From assembly GCA_023376005.1 (NCBI GenBank), contig CM042141.1:99037597-99101596 (forward strand): a stretch of DNA of 64,000 nt. The letters run 5' to 3'. The notes beneath the pieces were generated by a model, which saw only the letters and a program-made list of their open reading frames with translations, had not been told where the DNA came from and ran no database searches. The translations under genes and the position numbers were made by a program. This DNA is from Doryteuthis pealeii (Eukaryota > Mollusca > Cephalopoda > Myopsida > Loliginidae). Positions 10,300 to 20,879 of the stretch are shown piece after piece (position 1 is the first letter of the stretch; every line of letters starts with the position of its first letter).

Positions 10300-10336
<37 letters not shown>
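10300..10336. repeat. (TA)n microsatellite
   Basis: AT dinucleotide run of about 36 bp that lies 60 bp from a hammerhead-like motif. Confidence 0.95.
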
Positions 10337-10340
<4 letters not shown>

Positions 10341-10394
10341 GAATGAAGTGACAAATAAAAGTTTTGGCTTTTATTCATTTATTTGGGAACGATA

Positions 10395-10435
10395 TTACTA
10401 CCAATGGTTTCCTGCTAAAAGCATTCATCAGGTAA
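10395..10435 (-). ncRNA. hammerhead-like ribozyme motif
   Basis: On the minus strand stem I pairs TTAC (10,435-10,432) with GTAA (10,398-10,395). The CTGATGA core is 10,431-10,425. Stem II pairs TGC with GCA around TTTTA, with an A-G mismatch next to the core instead of the usual G-C. GAAA is 10,411-10,408. Stem III is A-CC/GG-T with an ATT loop, and the base before cleavage is A 10,399. All invariant core bases are present, so the topology is type I hammerhead. It is slightly weaker than the one at 4.4 kb because of the stem II mismatch and short stem I. Confidence 0.65.
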
Positions 10436-10548
10436 ACAAAATAGTTTTTTTTTTAAATGACAGAAATGGTGTAAATGGTTAAATGTGAGCGTTTTTTAAC
10501 TGTATTCTGGTGTTGCATGTTTACGTGTTTACGTGATGTCGAATGCCC

Positions 10549-10568
10549 TATATATATATATATATATA
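10549..10568. repeat. (TA)n microsatellite
   Basis: Short AT run about 55 bp from the second hammerhead-like motif of this cluster. Confidence 0.9.
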
Positions 10569-10620
10569 ATATGAACAAAAAGTAATAAGACAAACAGGAA
10601 TATTTCTTATATGTTATTTA

Positions 10621-10659
10621 TTCTCAACTAGTTTCAACCTTAGGTTATCGTCAGGAGAA
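10621..10659 (-). ncRNA. hammerhead-like ribozyme motif
   Basis: On the minus strand stem I pairs TTCTC (10,659-10,655) with GAGAA (10,625-10,621). CTGACGA (10,654-10,648) fits the CUGANGA core. Stem II pairs AACC with GGTT around TAA, with one extra T beside the core. GAAA is 10,635-10,632. Stem III is minimal (A-C/G-T closing TA), with U 10,627 and U 10,626 before the predicted cleavage. The extra T is the only departure from consensus. Context: a TA run on each side, as for the motif at 10,395. Confidence 0.6.
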
Positions 10660-10753
10660 AATTTCTTATTTGAAGAAATTGTTTTTAGATTTTTTGAAAG
10701 GGAGCATTATAGAAGAACTATAAAAATTGGAGTATTTTTGAGGGTTTGACATG

Positions 10754-10754
<1 letters not shown>

Positions 10755-10786
<32 letters not shown>
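10755..10786. repeat. (TA)n microsatellite
   Basis: AT run directly abutting the family D SINE at 10,787. Confidence 0.95.
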
Positions 10787-10789
<3 letters not shown>

Positions 10790-10922
10790 ATCCACAGACA
10801 CCGTGTTTTGACGTTTGACGTCTCTTCAGTGTGGCTAGACCCAGCAACTACTGCTAGCCGGGGGCAAAACCCAACTGACTTTTCATCAGTCCAGTTCCTT
10901 AACCTCTTGGTCATTGACAGCT
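10787..10922 (-). mobile_element. tRNA-Ser/Leu-like SINE, family D
   Basis: On the minus strand, AGAGGTTAAGGAACTGGACT resembles the D-arm/A box of a long-variable-arm tRNA. TTGGGTTTTGCCCCCGGC resembles a B box and T-arm. The tail carries GACGTCAAAACACGGTGTC. Two further copies follow at 11,097-11,232 (same strand) and 11,483-11,612 (opposite strand). Confidence 0.65.
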
Positions 10923-11096
10923 GCCTGTAAGGAGCGGTGTTTTAACTGATAAATACATACATCGGTGTATATATTTTACGATTACCAGAGAGTTAAAATC
11001 TGTAAATAACAGACGAGCCTTGCTTTATTACACTAGTGGTGAAAGTCAATTAAAGTCGCTCCTAGAGAGCTCTACCGGGTTTCGGGAGCATATAAT

Positions 11097-11232
11097 AGTC
11101 ATCTACTGATACCGTGTTTTGACGTTTCCCATCTCTTCAGTGTGGCTGGACCCAGCAAGTACTTCTAGCTGGGAACGAAACCCGACTGACTTTTAATCAG
11201 TCCGGTTCCTTAACCTCTCAGTCCTCAGCATA
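11097..11232 (-). mobile_element. tRNA-Ser/Leu-like SINE, family D
   Basis: Second copy with the same module order, including TCAAAACACGGTATC at its tail and GAGAGGTTAAGGAACCGGAC at its head on the minus strand. Confidence 0.65.
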
Positions 11233-11457
11233 TATATAAGGAAAATGGAAATAAATCCGACAATATGTAAATATGGAAAATATGAAAAAACAAATATTTA
11301 GACAATGTGTTTATTTATGAATGAATAGTTCTGTCTACATTCAAACATTTTGGTTTAGATATATATTAGATATATTAACCATCATAAGGCCAATATTAAG
11401 GAGAGGTGTCATGAAATTCCCTTAATGATTTTATTTTCAAGTAAGATGAAACAGAAA

Positions 11458-11476
11458 TATATATATATATATATAT
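11458..11476. repeat. (TA)n microsatellite
   Basis: Short AT run directly upstream of the plus-strand family D SINE. Confidence 0.9.
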
Positions 11477-11482
11477 GGTCTG

Positions 11483-11608
11483 CAGGTGTGCTGATGGCCT
11501 AGGAGTAAGGAACTATGACTGATGATAAATCGGTCAGGTTTCAATCCCAGCTGGAGGTAGCCTGCTATGTCTAGTTACACTGAGGAGACAAGGATACGTC
11601 AAAACACA

Positions 11609-11612
<4 letters not shown>
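11483..11612 (+). mobile_element. tRNA-Ser/Leu-like SINE, family D, plus strand
   Basis: GGCCTAGGAGTAAGGAAC is the A-box side and GGTTTCAATCCCAGC near 11,537 is a good pol III B box. The tail ACGTCAAAACACAGTA runs straight into a (TA)n run at 11,610-11,650, which may be its 3' microsatellite tail. Confidence 0.7.

Positions 11613-11650
<38 letters not shown>
11610..11650. repeat. (TA)n microsatellite
   Basis: Run of about 40 bp at the 3' end of the plus-strand family D SINE. Confidence 0.95.
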
Positions 11651-11657
<7 letters not shown>

Positions 11658-11764
11658 AAGAATATTAAAAAAATGTATCAAGACTAAAACTATTTACTGA
11701 GACAGAAATGAACAATGAATGAAACATTAATTTTCTTCATAATAGTCACCTTTATATCGCATCA

Positions 11765-12150
11765 TATGCAGTCACTGGCAAGACAAAGTGCCCAACACAG
11801 ACGTGCTGGACTGAGCAAACATGAACAGCATGTATGCCATCATCTGCGAGAGGCGCCTATGCTGGCTTGGTCATATCAGGATGATGGACAAAGGCCTACT
11901 GTATGGTGAATTAGAAGAAGGCTCCCGACCGACCGGTATGGAGACCATGACTATGCTTCAAAGATGTCTGCAAGAAGGACATGAAGACATGCCACATCAA
12001 CACCAACACATGGGAGGTTGGTGTAGAAAAGCGAGCAGCCTGGCACCTCCTTGACAAACAAGGGACGAAAAGGAGTGAAAAAGAGAGGAAAGAAGCTGCC
12101 ACAGAAAAGAGAGCCAGAAGGAAGGAGAGACAACAGCAGTCACTGCAACA
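11765..12150 (+). pseudogene. LINE ORF2 C-terminal remnant
   Basis: The translation from about 11,821 has ICERRLCWLGHIRMMD and LLYGELEEGSRPTG, matching the common C-terminal region RR-L-W-GH-RM-D...YGEL-G-R--G of non-LTR retrotransposon reverse transcriptases. Around 11,970 the similarity shifts frame and continues as NTWEVGVEKRAAW and a lysine/arginine-rich tail near 12,060-12,140. A frameshift and absence of the catalytic part mark it as a dead, 5'-truncated copy. Confidence 0.65.
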
Positions 12151-12639
12151 GAGATTGCCATTTAAAAATTGGCATGTTCATCTATTCGTGCAGATGCAGT
12201 TAAAAAAAAAAAATTGACACTACGCCATTGTCTTTAGTAGACAGAAAGATGTCAACACAGTCACCCTCTTACTTAACTCACTTATTTTAATGAGTCTTCT
12301 ATATTTCTTTTAATGTCCTCCACATTTTCGAATCTTACATTTAAGAAGTTTTCATTTAGGAAAGTAGAAAAAGTTGCACTGGGCTGGATCTGGTTAATAT
12401 GGAGAGTGTTGCATTTACATAATTCTGTTTCGCCAAAAACTACAGTTCAAAAAGTATCAAGATTGGTTTCATTTTTTTTTTAATTTTTTTTTTTTTAAAT
12501 TGCCACTAACTCACCTAGACATCATCACTTCATTATATAAGTTACTCAGCAGTGCACACATATTTAAAAAAAAAAAAATTTAAATTAAAACTTCAGTCTC
12601 GATACTTTTTTTTATCACAATTTGTCTCTTAGATTTATT

Positions 12640-12737
12640 GATTGACACTCATATGTGCGTGCGTTCGTGCGTGTGTATTTAATTGAGAAGTTTGTTACCC
12701 AACACACACGCACGCGCGCACACACACACACACACAA
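12640..12737. repeat. GT/CA-rich microsatellite pair
   Basis: GTGCGTGCGTTCGTGCGTGT and, 30 bp on, ACACACGCACGCGCGCACAC. They can pair as an imperfect hairpin. Confidence 0.6.
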
Positions 12738-12859
12738 AGAAGAAGAAAAAACGAAAAATAATCAATTTTTAGTGCTTCAGAAAAAAATAGTTTACCATTT
12801 TCTTACAAGCTGAAGTTGTATTATAAAAATAAATATATGAAAAATGAAATAAAATAAAG

Positions 12860-13190
12860 CATAAGTTTTAAAAGAAAAAGATAATACTATTATAAACCCT
12901 TTTTCCATATCATAAAATCCTAAACATTTCTCAAAAACACAAAAGTTTACTTTTCTTTACAATTTTTTTGCAATAAGAATGGATCAAAACGATGAATAAT
13001 GATGTAAGACTTACTGTAAGTCACTTACATCATTCATCGTTTTAAAACATTTGAACTTAAACTTTTTTTCTTAAACCACAAGTTTTAAAAGAAAAAGATA
13101 ATACAATCCAAACCCTTTATTTCTAAACTATCTTAAAATCATAAACATTTCTCAAAAACCTAGAAATTTACTTTTCTTTACAAATTTCTT
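12860..13190. repeat. diverged tandem duplication and hairpins
   Basis: AAGTTTTAAAAGAAAAAGAT starts two units (about 12,865 and 13,082) that share CATTTCTCAAAAAC and TTTACTTTTCTTTACA. Between them, AAAACGATGAATAATGATGT (12,986) is mirrored by CATCATTCATCGTTTT (about 13,028-13,043). Confidence 0.65.
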
Positions 13191-13454
13191 ACATCATTCA
13201 TCGTTTTTAACCATTTGAACCTAAAAGAATGAAAGTTCACTTAAAGACTTCATTTCTAGCATTTAATAATTTTCATCACTTCGTCTTTCAAGTCATATCT
13301 ATTTATTTACCAAAAGACTATTAAATCCAACCATTGAGCTGTGCGGAAACAAACGTAGCAAAAAACTAATATTAATTCAAGAAACTAAGCGATAGTGAGA
13401 AAATAATTGGCACAGGTCGCTACCGTCTTCTTAACCTGGGAAAGGCGTGTCGTG

Positions 13455-13475
13455 TCAGTCAGTCAGTCAGTCAGT
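13455..13475. repeat. (CAGT)n microsatellite
   Basis: Tandem TCAG units (about five) following GTCGTG. Identical in copy 2 near 59,400. Confidence 0.9.
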
Positions 13476-13857
13476 GTAAATGAAAGGAAAGAATTACGAC
13501 GTCGATTATGTTAGCGCCATCCCACCCTGCTGCAAGGAAAGGGGCATGGATACAATAGGAGCAATCCACCTTAACAATGATAATAGAAGAGAATAGGATG
13601 GGTTGCACCAGATAAAATCCTCTTCAAGAAAACTCGATGAGTGGCAATCATGAGAATGGCATTGCTGTGTTTAAAGAAGGAGATGTTAAGTTGATCTTAA
13701 ATTAAGATACTCAGCATCTTCCAGTATTCTTAAGAGTAACGTAATCATCAAAAGTAAAAGTTATGAAAGCTAGAACCATGGATTTTATTGTTATGGGGGC
13801 GGGGGGCATTGTTTCATCATCTTGTTTCATCATATTGAACAATCCGAATTGTCTAAA

Positions 13858-13925
13858 AGAAAGAAACAAAGAAAAAGAAAGAAAGAAAGAAAGAAAAAGA
13901 AAGAAAGAAAGAAAAAGAAAGAAAG
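13858..13925. repeat. (GAAA)n purine tract
   Basis: Imperfect GAAA/GAAAAA tract of nearly 70 bp. ORFs across it are compositional only. The copy at 59,803-59,869 differs by a few bases. Confidence 0.85.
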
Positions 13926-14559
13926 TTATTTATCGTTACAATATTTTAATTTAAATTATATGATACTGTTCGTGGCATTAGATTTGTATTATTATTCTAT
14001 AAGTTTATACTTCATCAAATCTCAATAACCAGTTTTAGAGTTTTATGGTATTTTATTAGTTTTAGGTCATGAATTTCATGTTTTTTTCCCCAATTGTCCC
14101 AAATTTAAGATAATAAACAAAAATAAATTAATTTTTGTTTGTGACGTTACTTAGAATCGTAAGAATATTGGAGATTACCTGTGTAGTACATTATTTAAAG
14201 AAAAGCTTTAAAAAAAATGTTAAAAACCAAAAAAAAAAAAGAAAAAACGGACGTAGTTATATCAACACTAGAGAGCTAAAAAAAGTAAACAAAAAAAAGA
14301 AAGAAAATAAAAATGTATAATTTTCTAAATTAATTAAAATATAAACAGAAATTAATTAAGAAATTATAAACATTCAAGTTAAGGAAAATAAGTTAGGTCA
14401 GGTCAGGTTGTACAATAACTTTCAATTCAGACTAAAAACATAATTTAGGAAAAGAGAATTGTCACTTCTTATGTTATTATTGTTGTTACCCGAGGAATTC
14501 TACCTTGGCGGTTTTCTTTAGAAAAAAATTACGCGAGAAGCTTCTATATTTAAAAGCTA

Positions 14560-15041
14560 AAACGATTGGCTAATTCGAAAACGAGGCTGGGAATTTGTCC
14601 AATCAAAATTAAATCTTGAATGTCTGCGACCATTACAAGGTAAACAACGTGGCAGCTTTCCTTGGTCGACATCGTAATTCTCTTTTTTTTCTACCCAAAC
14701 TAGCATCTACAAATTTTTCTTTTTCACTACCAATACTACCACTAAGAGACTCGTTTTCTCAGCTTCTTTGTTTAAAAAAGAAAAAACAACTGGAGAAATC
14801 CCAGCATCTTTCGGGTGATATTATTCTTCACAACTGTTGGATGCAACTCTCATCACTTTAGCGTGTATGGTTGCAACAACAAGCAGTCGTGTAAAAAGGA
14901 TCCGGAGGTGGGATCGATTTCGGATATAGCACGGACGATTTTATTTTTTATTTAGTTTTTTTTAAATCATATTTCAATCCTTCAGAATTTGAAGTCTTTT
15001 TTCTTCTTTCATTGGATTTCTTACACAATTATTTTGACAGC
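14560..15041 (+). promoter_or_regulatory. probable promoter/5' UTR of TMEM263-like gene
   Basis: The 480 bp before the exon 1 ATG contain an inverted CCAAT box (ATTGG, 14,565-14,569) and a direct one (CCAAT, 14,599-14,603). No TATA box at a convincing distance was seen. The segment is less AT-rich than its surroundings and is conserved almost base for base in copy 2 (60,500-60,982). The transcription start cannot be placed from sequence alone. Confidence 0.4.
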
Positions 15042-15083
15042 ATGTCTCGGTTATACCAAAGCGTAAAATCCTGTATCTATAAG
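15042..15083 (+). CDS. TMEM263-like gene, exon 1
   Basis: A 14-codon first coding exon reads MSRLYQSVKSCIYK and ends AAG followed by GTAAGT, a textbook splice donor in phase 0. The ATG is preceded by ACAGC. Exon 2 (22,440) and exon 3 (27,421) continue in matching phase. The product would be a small protein of about 100 residues. The assignment to the TMEM263 family rests on exon 3. Exon 1 by itself matches nothing I recognise. An almost identical second copy of this exon lies at 60,983-61,024, without the other exons in view. Confidence 0.55.
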
Positions 15084-15420
15084 GTAAGTGGTTTATTTGT
15101 TATTTATTCGAGACAGCTGATTAACAATAACAAATCTATTGTTTGTGTTTTTTTCTTTTTTGCGATATTGTAAACAGTTTTTGTGTGTCTGTATGTGTCT
15201 ACAAAAAACTTGTAAAGAGTAATCGAAGTTTGTATTGGTCTCCTTTTTTTTATATTCTTTAACTTATTTTAAAAACAAGGATAGTTTAAGTTTTTTTTCT
15301 CTCTCCGTTGATGGAGGGGGGGGGCTTTTTGTTGTTGAACCATCGTCGACGTGACTGTAGTGATGTGTCATGTTCATCATCATCGAAACCTAAATAAAAA
15401 TATCTAACAAAACGGAATGG

Positions 15421-15451
<31 letters not shown>

Positions 15452-17252
15452 TAATAAACGTAATAATAATAATGACTTAATTATTATCAGTTCTAAAAAT
15501 AATTATGCGTAAAAATATTACGATCTTTACTTACATTGTAGACTTTTTTTCTTTGTTATGAATTTATGAAACAATAGAATAAATATCTTCTTCATCATAT
15601 TTTTAAAATGTTGAAAGATTATTACAATTACATTTTGATTTTAAAAAAAAGAAGAAAAACTAAAAAGCTATCAACAAGACTAAAATTAGATTTTTTTGTT
15701 GTTGTTTCTGCAACCTTAAAATTTAAAAATTGAATTTAAAAAAAATTAATTTTAATCTTATTTTTTAAAAATCAAATTTAATTGTGAAACGTTCATTAAT
15801 CTTCTGTTTAACTTTATTCCGTTAATTGTCTTTGTGAATTAAGTTCCATTTCTCCCCTTTGGTTGCCTAAAAAAATGACACGTATTTAATTTAAGCGATT
15901 TTGATTTACCTGAACTCTAAGTTATCAATAGACTTTTTCTATTTCTATAGATATATTTTGCGTACCAAAAGAAAGAAAAAAATACAATATTGTGTACAAT
16001 ACTAACAACTTCAAATTCTAACTTTAAAGGAATCGCTGAAATTCATTGTTTCTGTTGTTACGACCAGGTATTTTTTTTTTTTAAAGTCTATCACTTAAAA
16101 GATACTGTGATTGATGAACAAAAAACTTGATTATTAATTCTCATATCTATAAAACATTTTTTTAAAGTAAATCTTCTTGATTTGATTGACTTTAACATTT
16201 TAAAGAAAGTCTTTTATTTTTATTTTTTTGTAATATATAGATGTTTTTGTGAGTAACGAGGGGGGCGGGTGTAAAGAAAGTGATCCAAGACTATTTATCC
16301 AGTTATTCACTTTGCAGGTCTTTTTTTCCCCCTAATATACGTAAAGTGACGTGGAGAGAGAGAAAGAGTTTTTTTGTTTTTTTTCTTTACAAAAAAATGG
16401 TTTTTATATGATTGCTTAAAAAAATCAGAGATTGCCATATTTGTGCTTGAATTCAAATTGGAAGTTTAGCTTAGTTCAGTAAATTTTGTATTTTATTTTA
16501 TTTTTTTAGATTTCCTCTTAATCATCCACTCTTTCATGTTTCTTCTTAACTAATGCTCTTAAATGGAAGTTAACTATTTTGAAGAATTCAAACTTTGCAT
16601 ATTGTACATACATTATCATTCTTGTGACTCCTGGAAAAAAAGACTAAACTTTCTTCACAACAAAATAAAAAATAAATAAAAAAATGGTAACGCCATCGAT
16701 TTGACTTAAGAATTACTTAATCCTGTATCAGTTTTTCTTTTTCTGGAAGACTTGGAATAAAATAACATATTTGCGTGGAAACTTGTCTAATTTATTCTTA
16801 GATGCGATTTATACGTTTGTGTTGAATTTTGAAAATGAAAGAAGATACTTTTACTTATTTCGACTTTTGACGGTGGTGGCAAAAAAAAAAAGTTTTAACT
16901 CTTAAAAAAAAAAATTAATTAATTAATATTAATGGTATTAAAATAATTTTACTAAAGAAAGTATATTATTTAATGTAGATAATTTAACATTGTTGATTAG
17001 AAGATAAATTTTAAAAAAATAGGTGATTTTAAAGTTTCTACTTTCCAAAAAAGAGAAGAAAAAAATCTCTGACAAAAAAGTTGCTGATTTTGCATAAAAC
17101 TAAGTAGCAGAAATATTTCGTCTCACCGTCGTCATCTTTGTTTTATTTCCGATAAAACTTACATAGTTTATATTTTTTCCTCTCCATTCTAGATATTTTT
17201 TTTAATTACTTTTTTTAATATTAAATATTTAAAAAAAACTACTTGTTGTTGT

Positions 17253-17254
<2 letters not shown>

Positions 17255-17314
<60 letters not shown>
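17255..17314. repeat. (CT)n microsatellite
   Basis: 60 bp of uninterrupted CT. The copy at 63,179-63,229 is about 51 bp, so the two duplicates differ in repeat number. Confidence 0.95.
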
Positions 17315-17320
<6 letters not shown>

Positions 17321-17811
17321 TTAGCTTTGAAAAAAGATACAATAAGGAATTTCTTTTTCCTACTCCTTTAAAAAAATCCTCTTTAAATTACTCCTCAAAT
17401 CTTTTCTACCTGATTTCCGAAACTTTCTTTTAAAACTGTTATTTCTATTTCTTTAGATATATTTTTTTAATGTCTGTTATTTTCAGGGGAAAAAGGGGTC
17501 ACCATTCACCCCCCCCCCTACACACACTCACAGAATGTAATAGTAAACTGAACTTGAAAAAAAACAAAAAAACTTGTCTACAGTCACGTATCCAAAATAA
17601 ATTAATCTTTTCCAAACCGTGTATTTTCTTAACGACTTTTTTCTTTAAAAAAAAACCCAACTTTATCCAGAATCTAAATTGAGAAAGAAAACAAAATGCC
17701 ATATTTAAATTTTGGGCTGAATTTATCCAGCATTAGTTTTTAAATTAATCTTAATTAATTAGTTCTGTATACGAATATTTTTCTCAAACACTCTGAAAGA
17801 AAGCACAACTT

Positions 17812-17864
17812 TATCTATACTTTTTTTTCTTTAAAATTTAAAGAAAAAAAGTATAGATATAAGT
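17812..17864. repeat. short perfect hairpin
   Basis: TATCTATACTTTTTTTCTTT is mirrored by AAAGAAAAAAAGTATAGATA around AAAATTTA. Conserved in copy 2 near 63,728. Confidence 0.8.
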
Positions 17865-18639
17865 TAGATTTAAACTTTAAATCTCTTAAGATTCGGGCAA
17901 GAATTTGTAAGTATCATTTCTTGCACGCATAGATTTACTTGGTGAAATCTTAATAGATTGTCATTACCTTAAAGTATGTATGTACGTACATATATCTTAA
18001 AACAAGTTATTTTATCTTTGCTAAATAATATTCAAATTTAAGATTCATCTGTTACTTTGCATAGAATAATGATGATGATGAGTGTTGGCTTAACCACGTT
18101 TTGGTTAGTACACCTGTTTGTCATCAACAAGTTGTTAGTCAACCAAACAACAAGTGTAGTTTCTCTCTTATCTTTTTATTTATCAGCATAGATCTGGTTT
18201 ATGACTTTCTGGGTACAAAAACAAAACTTTTTATAACATAATTTATTTTCCTGTGTAAAAATTAACAAAAAAATATATTTGCAAGCAATTTTCATGTAGG
18301 GTTACATTTCTAGAGCTTTCGGTAAAAATCACTGAATCGGTTGTAAAACCATCATTTTTATACTTTAACTTAATCATTTGATTTTCATTTTACTAATACA
18401 AATAATTCTACTTAATGAATTTGAAAAGAAAGATTGAATATTTACAGTTGAATAATGAAAATGTTTTTTTTTGGGGGGGGGGGGTTAAGCAAGCATTAAA
18501 TCCTAGTAATAAAAAAAATCCCCTATGAACAACTGAATAAGTTTTTACAAATAATTTCTGCGGTGTCAGCAAAATTGTAAAATAATTTGCCTTGAACTCT
18601 TATTGAATTGTCCGCTCTCTGTCGAAGAGGCATAGTATA

Positions 18640-18830
18640 CTGATTGTATCTCCTGCACAGGGATAAGACCCCCCCCCCAAAAAAAAGGGGGGTTGCTTAA
18701 GTATGACACTAAATTACATTGGTGAGGCTCCAGTTCTGGAGATCTGTGGAGTAATGTAGAGTACCCACCCTTCATTGTCATAACTCCCAGGTCCTCGGAA
18801 TGGAGTGGTAGGGCCCCACCTATGAGTAAC
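18640..18830 (-). mobile_element. SINE fragment, TTGG family, minus strand
   Basis: Carries GGTGAGGCTCCAGTTCTGGA, CCACCCTTCATTGTCATAAC and the GGAATGGAGTGGTAGGGCC core of the TTGG-headed family, with a homopolymeric C/G patch at 18,669-18,692. The head is missing. Confidence 0.6.
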
Positions 18831-19119
18831 GTTTAAAATTATTTATATTTGATTAGACTATATGCAAAAGAACAACAACAAAACTTTTAAGAAATAACTA
18901 CACAAAAAATCTAAATATGCACGCGATTCTCTAACGTCTAGTCATAAAATAACCCTAGATGAATTGACATGCCATTAAAAATCAATCAATCGTAAATTAT
19001 TGTAAGATTCTATTTTTAACCATTCGCTTTTCACTACGTGTCTAAATGGAACGATTTAAAAAAACAAAAAACAATTCCTCAACTGGTGTTGAAATTGTAC
19101 AATTATTTGCTAAACTTAA

Positions 19120-19232
19120 CCTAGTTGTGTGACACAAGGCCATAATTATTGAGCACCGAGTAAGACTCGAACTCGCTAACAATCGTCTGGCAATCGAGCT
19201 TGCTAACCATTACAACACGTGAGGTGTCCAGA
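19120..19232 (-). mobile_element. tRNA-derived SINE, family C
   Basis: On the minus strand, GTTGTAATGGTTAGCAAGCT resembles an A-box/D-arm, and GCGAGTTCGAGTCTTACTCG contains the B-box GAGTTCGAGTC and a T-arm stem. Relatives are at 25.3, 25.45, 38.5 and 48.3 kb. Confidence 0.75.
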
Positions 19233-19239
19233 TGAGATT

Positions 19240-19530
19240 ATGACTACATTCTTTTAAAACGTAAAATTGGAAATCGATGTAAAATGAAAGAAAGAAAAAA
19301 GAAAAATCTGCGTGATCAGGACACGTACGGGTATGTGGTGCCCATATAGCTCGGCTCCATCGGTATTCTTTCTTTCTTTCTTTTTCTTTCTGGAGACGAA
19401 TCGGGCATTCAAGACTGATCCTGACTCTCGACCTTTTAGTGCAATGGAGGAGGTATTCTCGGGTGGGGATGGGTGGTGTGTTGACGGTCCCATGAAGCTG
19501 AGACAATTGAAAAAATTGAAATTGGTTCAG
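19240..19530. other. unassigned repeat-like segment
   Basis: Contains GAAA/CTTT-rich patches at 19,287 and 19,367-19,390 that form an imperfect inverted pair. ORFs on both strands here mirror each other and show no domain. Confidence 0.35.
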
Positions 19531-20091
19531 TGATTTGTTGAGATGGATTGAAGGTTGGGGGGAGGGGGGTTACACATCAAAGCAATAAATTTCTCAGAAC
19601 TAATTTTAGTTAGGCATTCATTCGTGTAACCTTGCATATAGGATGATGAAAGCTATTTCCAGATCATGGAAACTTGTTTGATCACTGTTTTTAAATTTTA
19701 ACAAAAATACTAAAGTACGTAATTTGGCCACTAATTAATCACCCCCTTTCACCCCTCCACCACCCAATAAAAAAAGTTATGTAGCTCATTAAACTACATT
19801 GCTATTTTCATAAAGTTTATATATTATATAAACTTTCCAAGTAGGTAGTTGTTAGTCTTATTTTGGGATAATGCTTTTTTTTTTCTAAAGGAAATTATCT
19901 TTTACTGATAAGTCAAACCAACAATTTAATACAAAACGATTTATTAAAAAAAATAAAATAAAAATATAAAACATATTTTGATGAGCATTTAACTTTATAA
20001 TGTAGACATTAGAAAAAAACAAAAAAAACAAAGCATTCCAAAAAGATAGAGCTCTTTATTTTAGGTTGTGTGTGTGTTAGTGTTATTTTTT

Positions 20092-20207
20092 ACCTTCACC
20101 AGGATATTAAGATGAAAAATAATGCCTTATCTCTCGTTTCATTTTAAAAGATTTCCATCACTGTTTAGACAGTTTTTTTTTTCATCCTAATGTCCTGGTG
20201 AAGGTTT
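20092..20207. mobile_element. 115-bp MITE-like inverted repeat
   Basis: CCTTCACCAGGATATTAAGA with a GAAAAA extension is mirrored by TTTTTCATCCTAATGTCC and TGGTGAAGG. The arms are about 27 bp with one or two mismatches. A poly-A tract follows. Confidence 0.7.
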
Positions 20208-20330
20208 AAAAAAAAAAAAAAAAAAAAAATTAACATCGATTTTTACCATCTAAATAAACTTATCTTTTTTTAATACTATTTTCTAATTTCTAGATACTGT
20301 CAGATTTATTTCCATATTTTCCACCCATAT

Positions 20331-20388
<58 letters not shown>
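20331..20388. repeat. (TA)n microsatellite
   Basis: Two long AT runs separated by one irregular unit, at one flank of the mariner remnant. Confidence 0.95.
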
Positions 20389-20391
<3 letters not shown>

Positions 20392-20879
20392 GCAGTGTGC
20401 TGGGTAAATTGTCAGTAAATTACGCAAAAATGAAAATAACACTGACATCTCACTTTATCAGCTATATTTACCAAAATTACACAAAAATATCTCTAATTAC
20501 TATAGTCTTGTTAAACATCGCTGAGATGCATCAAAGGAAGGACAATTGGTGATGTTACACCAGTATCCTTACAGATTTCGGGTTTAGCAACATTATATCT
20601 GTTCCACCGGTAGACCTGGCATGTTATTAGGCCGCCTCCTTTCCAGATTCGCTCTGTGTAATTTACGAATAGATCATTAATTCTTTAACATCAGCTCTGG
20701 GATATGCAACAGCCGTGCAGAGACTTGCTCGGTACTTGTATACAATAGAAGACTTGAAGGAATTACCTAACTAAAAGTTAGTCATTGAATATGTACGCAC
20801 TTTATTACATTTTAGAGGGTGTCATCAGTGATGTCAATGCTTGGTTCCTAGGGGAGTTTCGGGTCTTACAACATTAGAC

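Larger units (their letters stand above)
12440..18085 (+). repeat. direct duplication, copy 1 (native-looking locus)
   Basis: This 5.6-kb stretch recurs as 56,506-57,317 (matching 12,440-13,250, noisy) plus 59,191-64,000 (matching 13,251 to about 18,085, nearly identical). It contains the promoter, exon 1 and intron start of the TMEM263-like gene. Copy 1 is continuous across 13,250/13,251, where copy 2 is broken by 1.9 kb of retrotransposon. The duplication continues past the window end. Confidence 0.9.

Noticed and set aside
10666..10914. 82-codon minus-strand ORF with a TTR-like stretch
   Set aside because: Composed of a TA run plus a SINE; no coding signal.
11500..11560. CTGATGA within the family D SINE
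   Set aside because: It belongs to the tRNA-like anticodon region; no GAAA or stems follow.
12860..13250. possible CRISPR-like or satellite array
   Set aside because: Only two diverged units plus hairpins, in a eukaryotic setting.
13763..14028. lysine-rich ORFs
   Set aside because: Translation of a (GAAA)n microsatellite.
17470..17702. overlapping ORFs on both strands, repeated at 63,385-63,617
   Set aside because: Homopolymer-rich intron sequence; the frames are not protein-like, and conservation only reflects the duplication.
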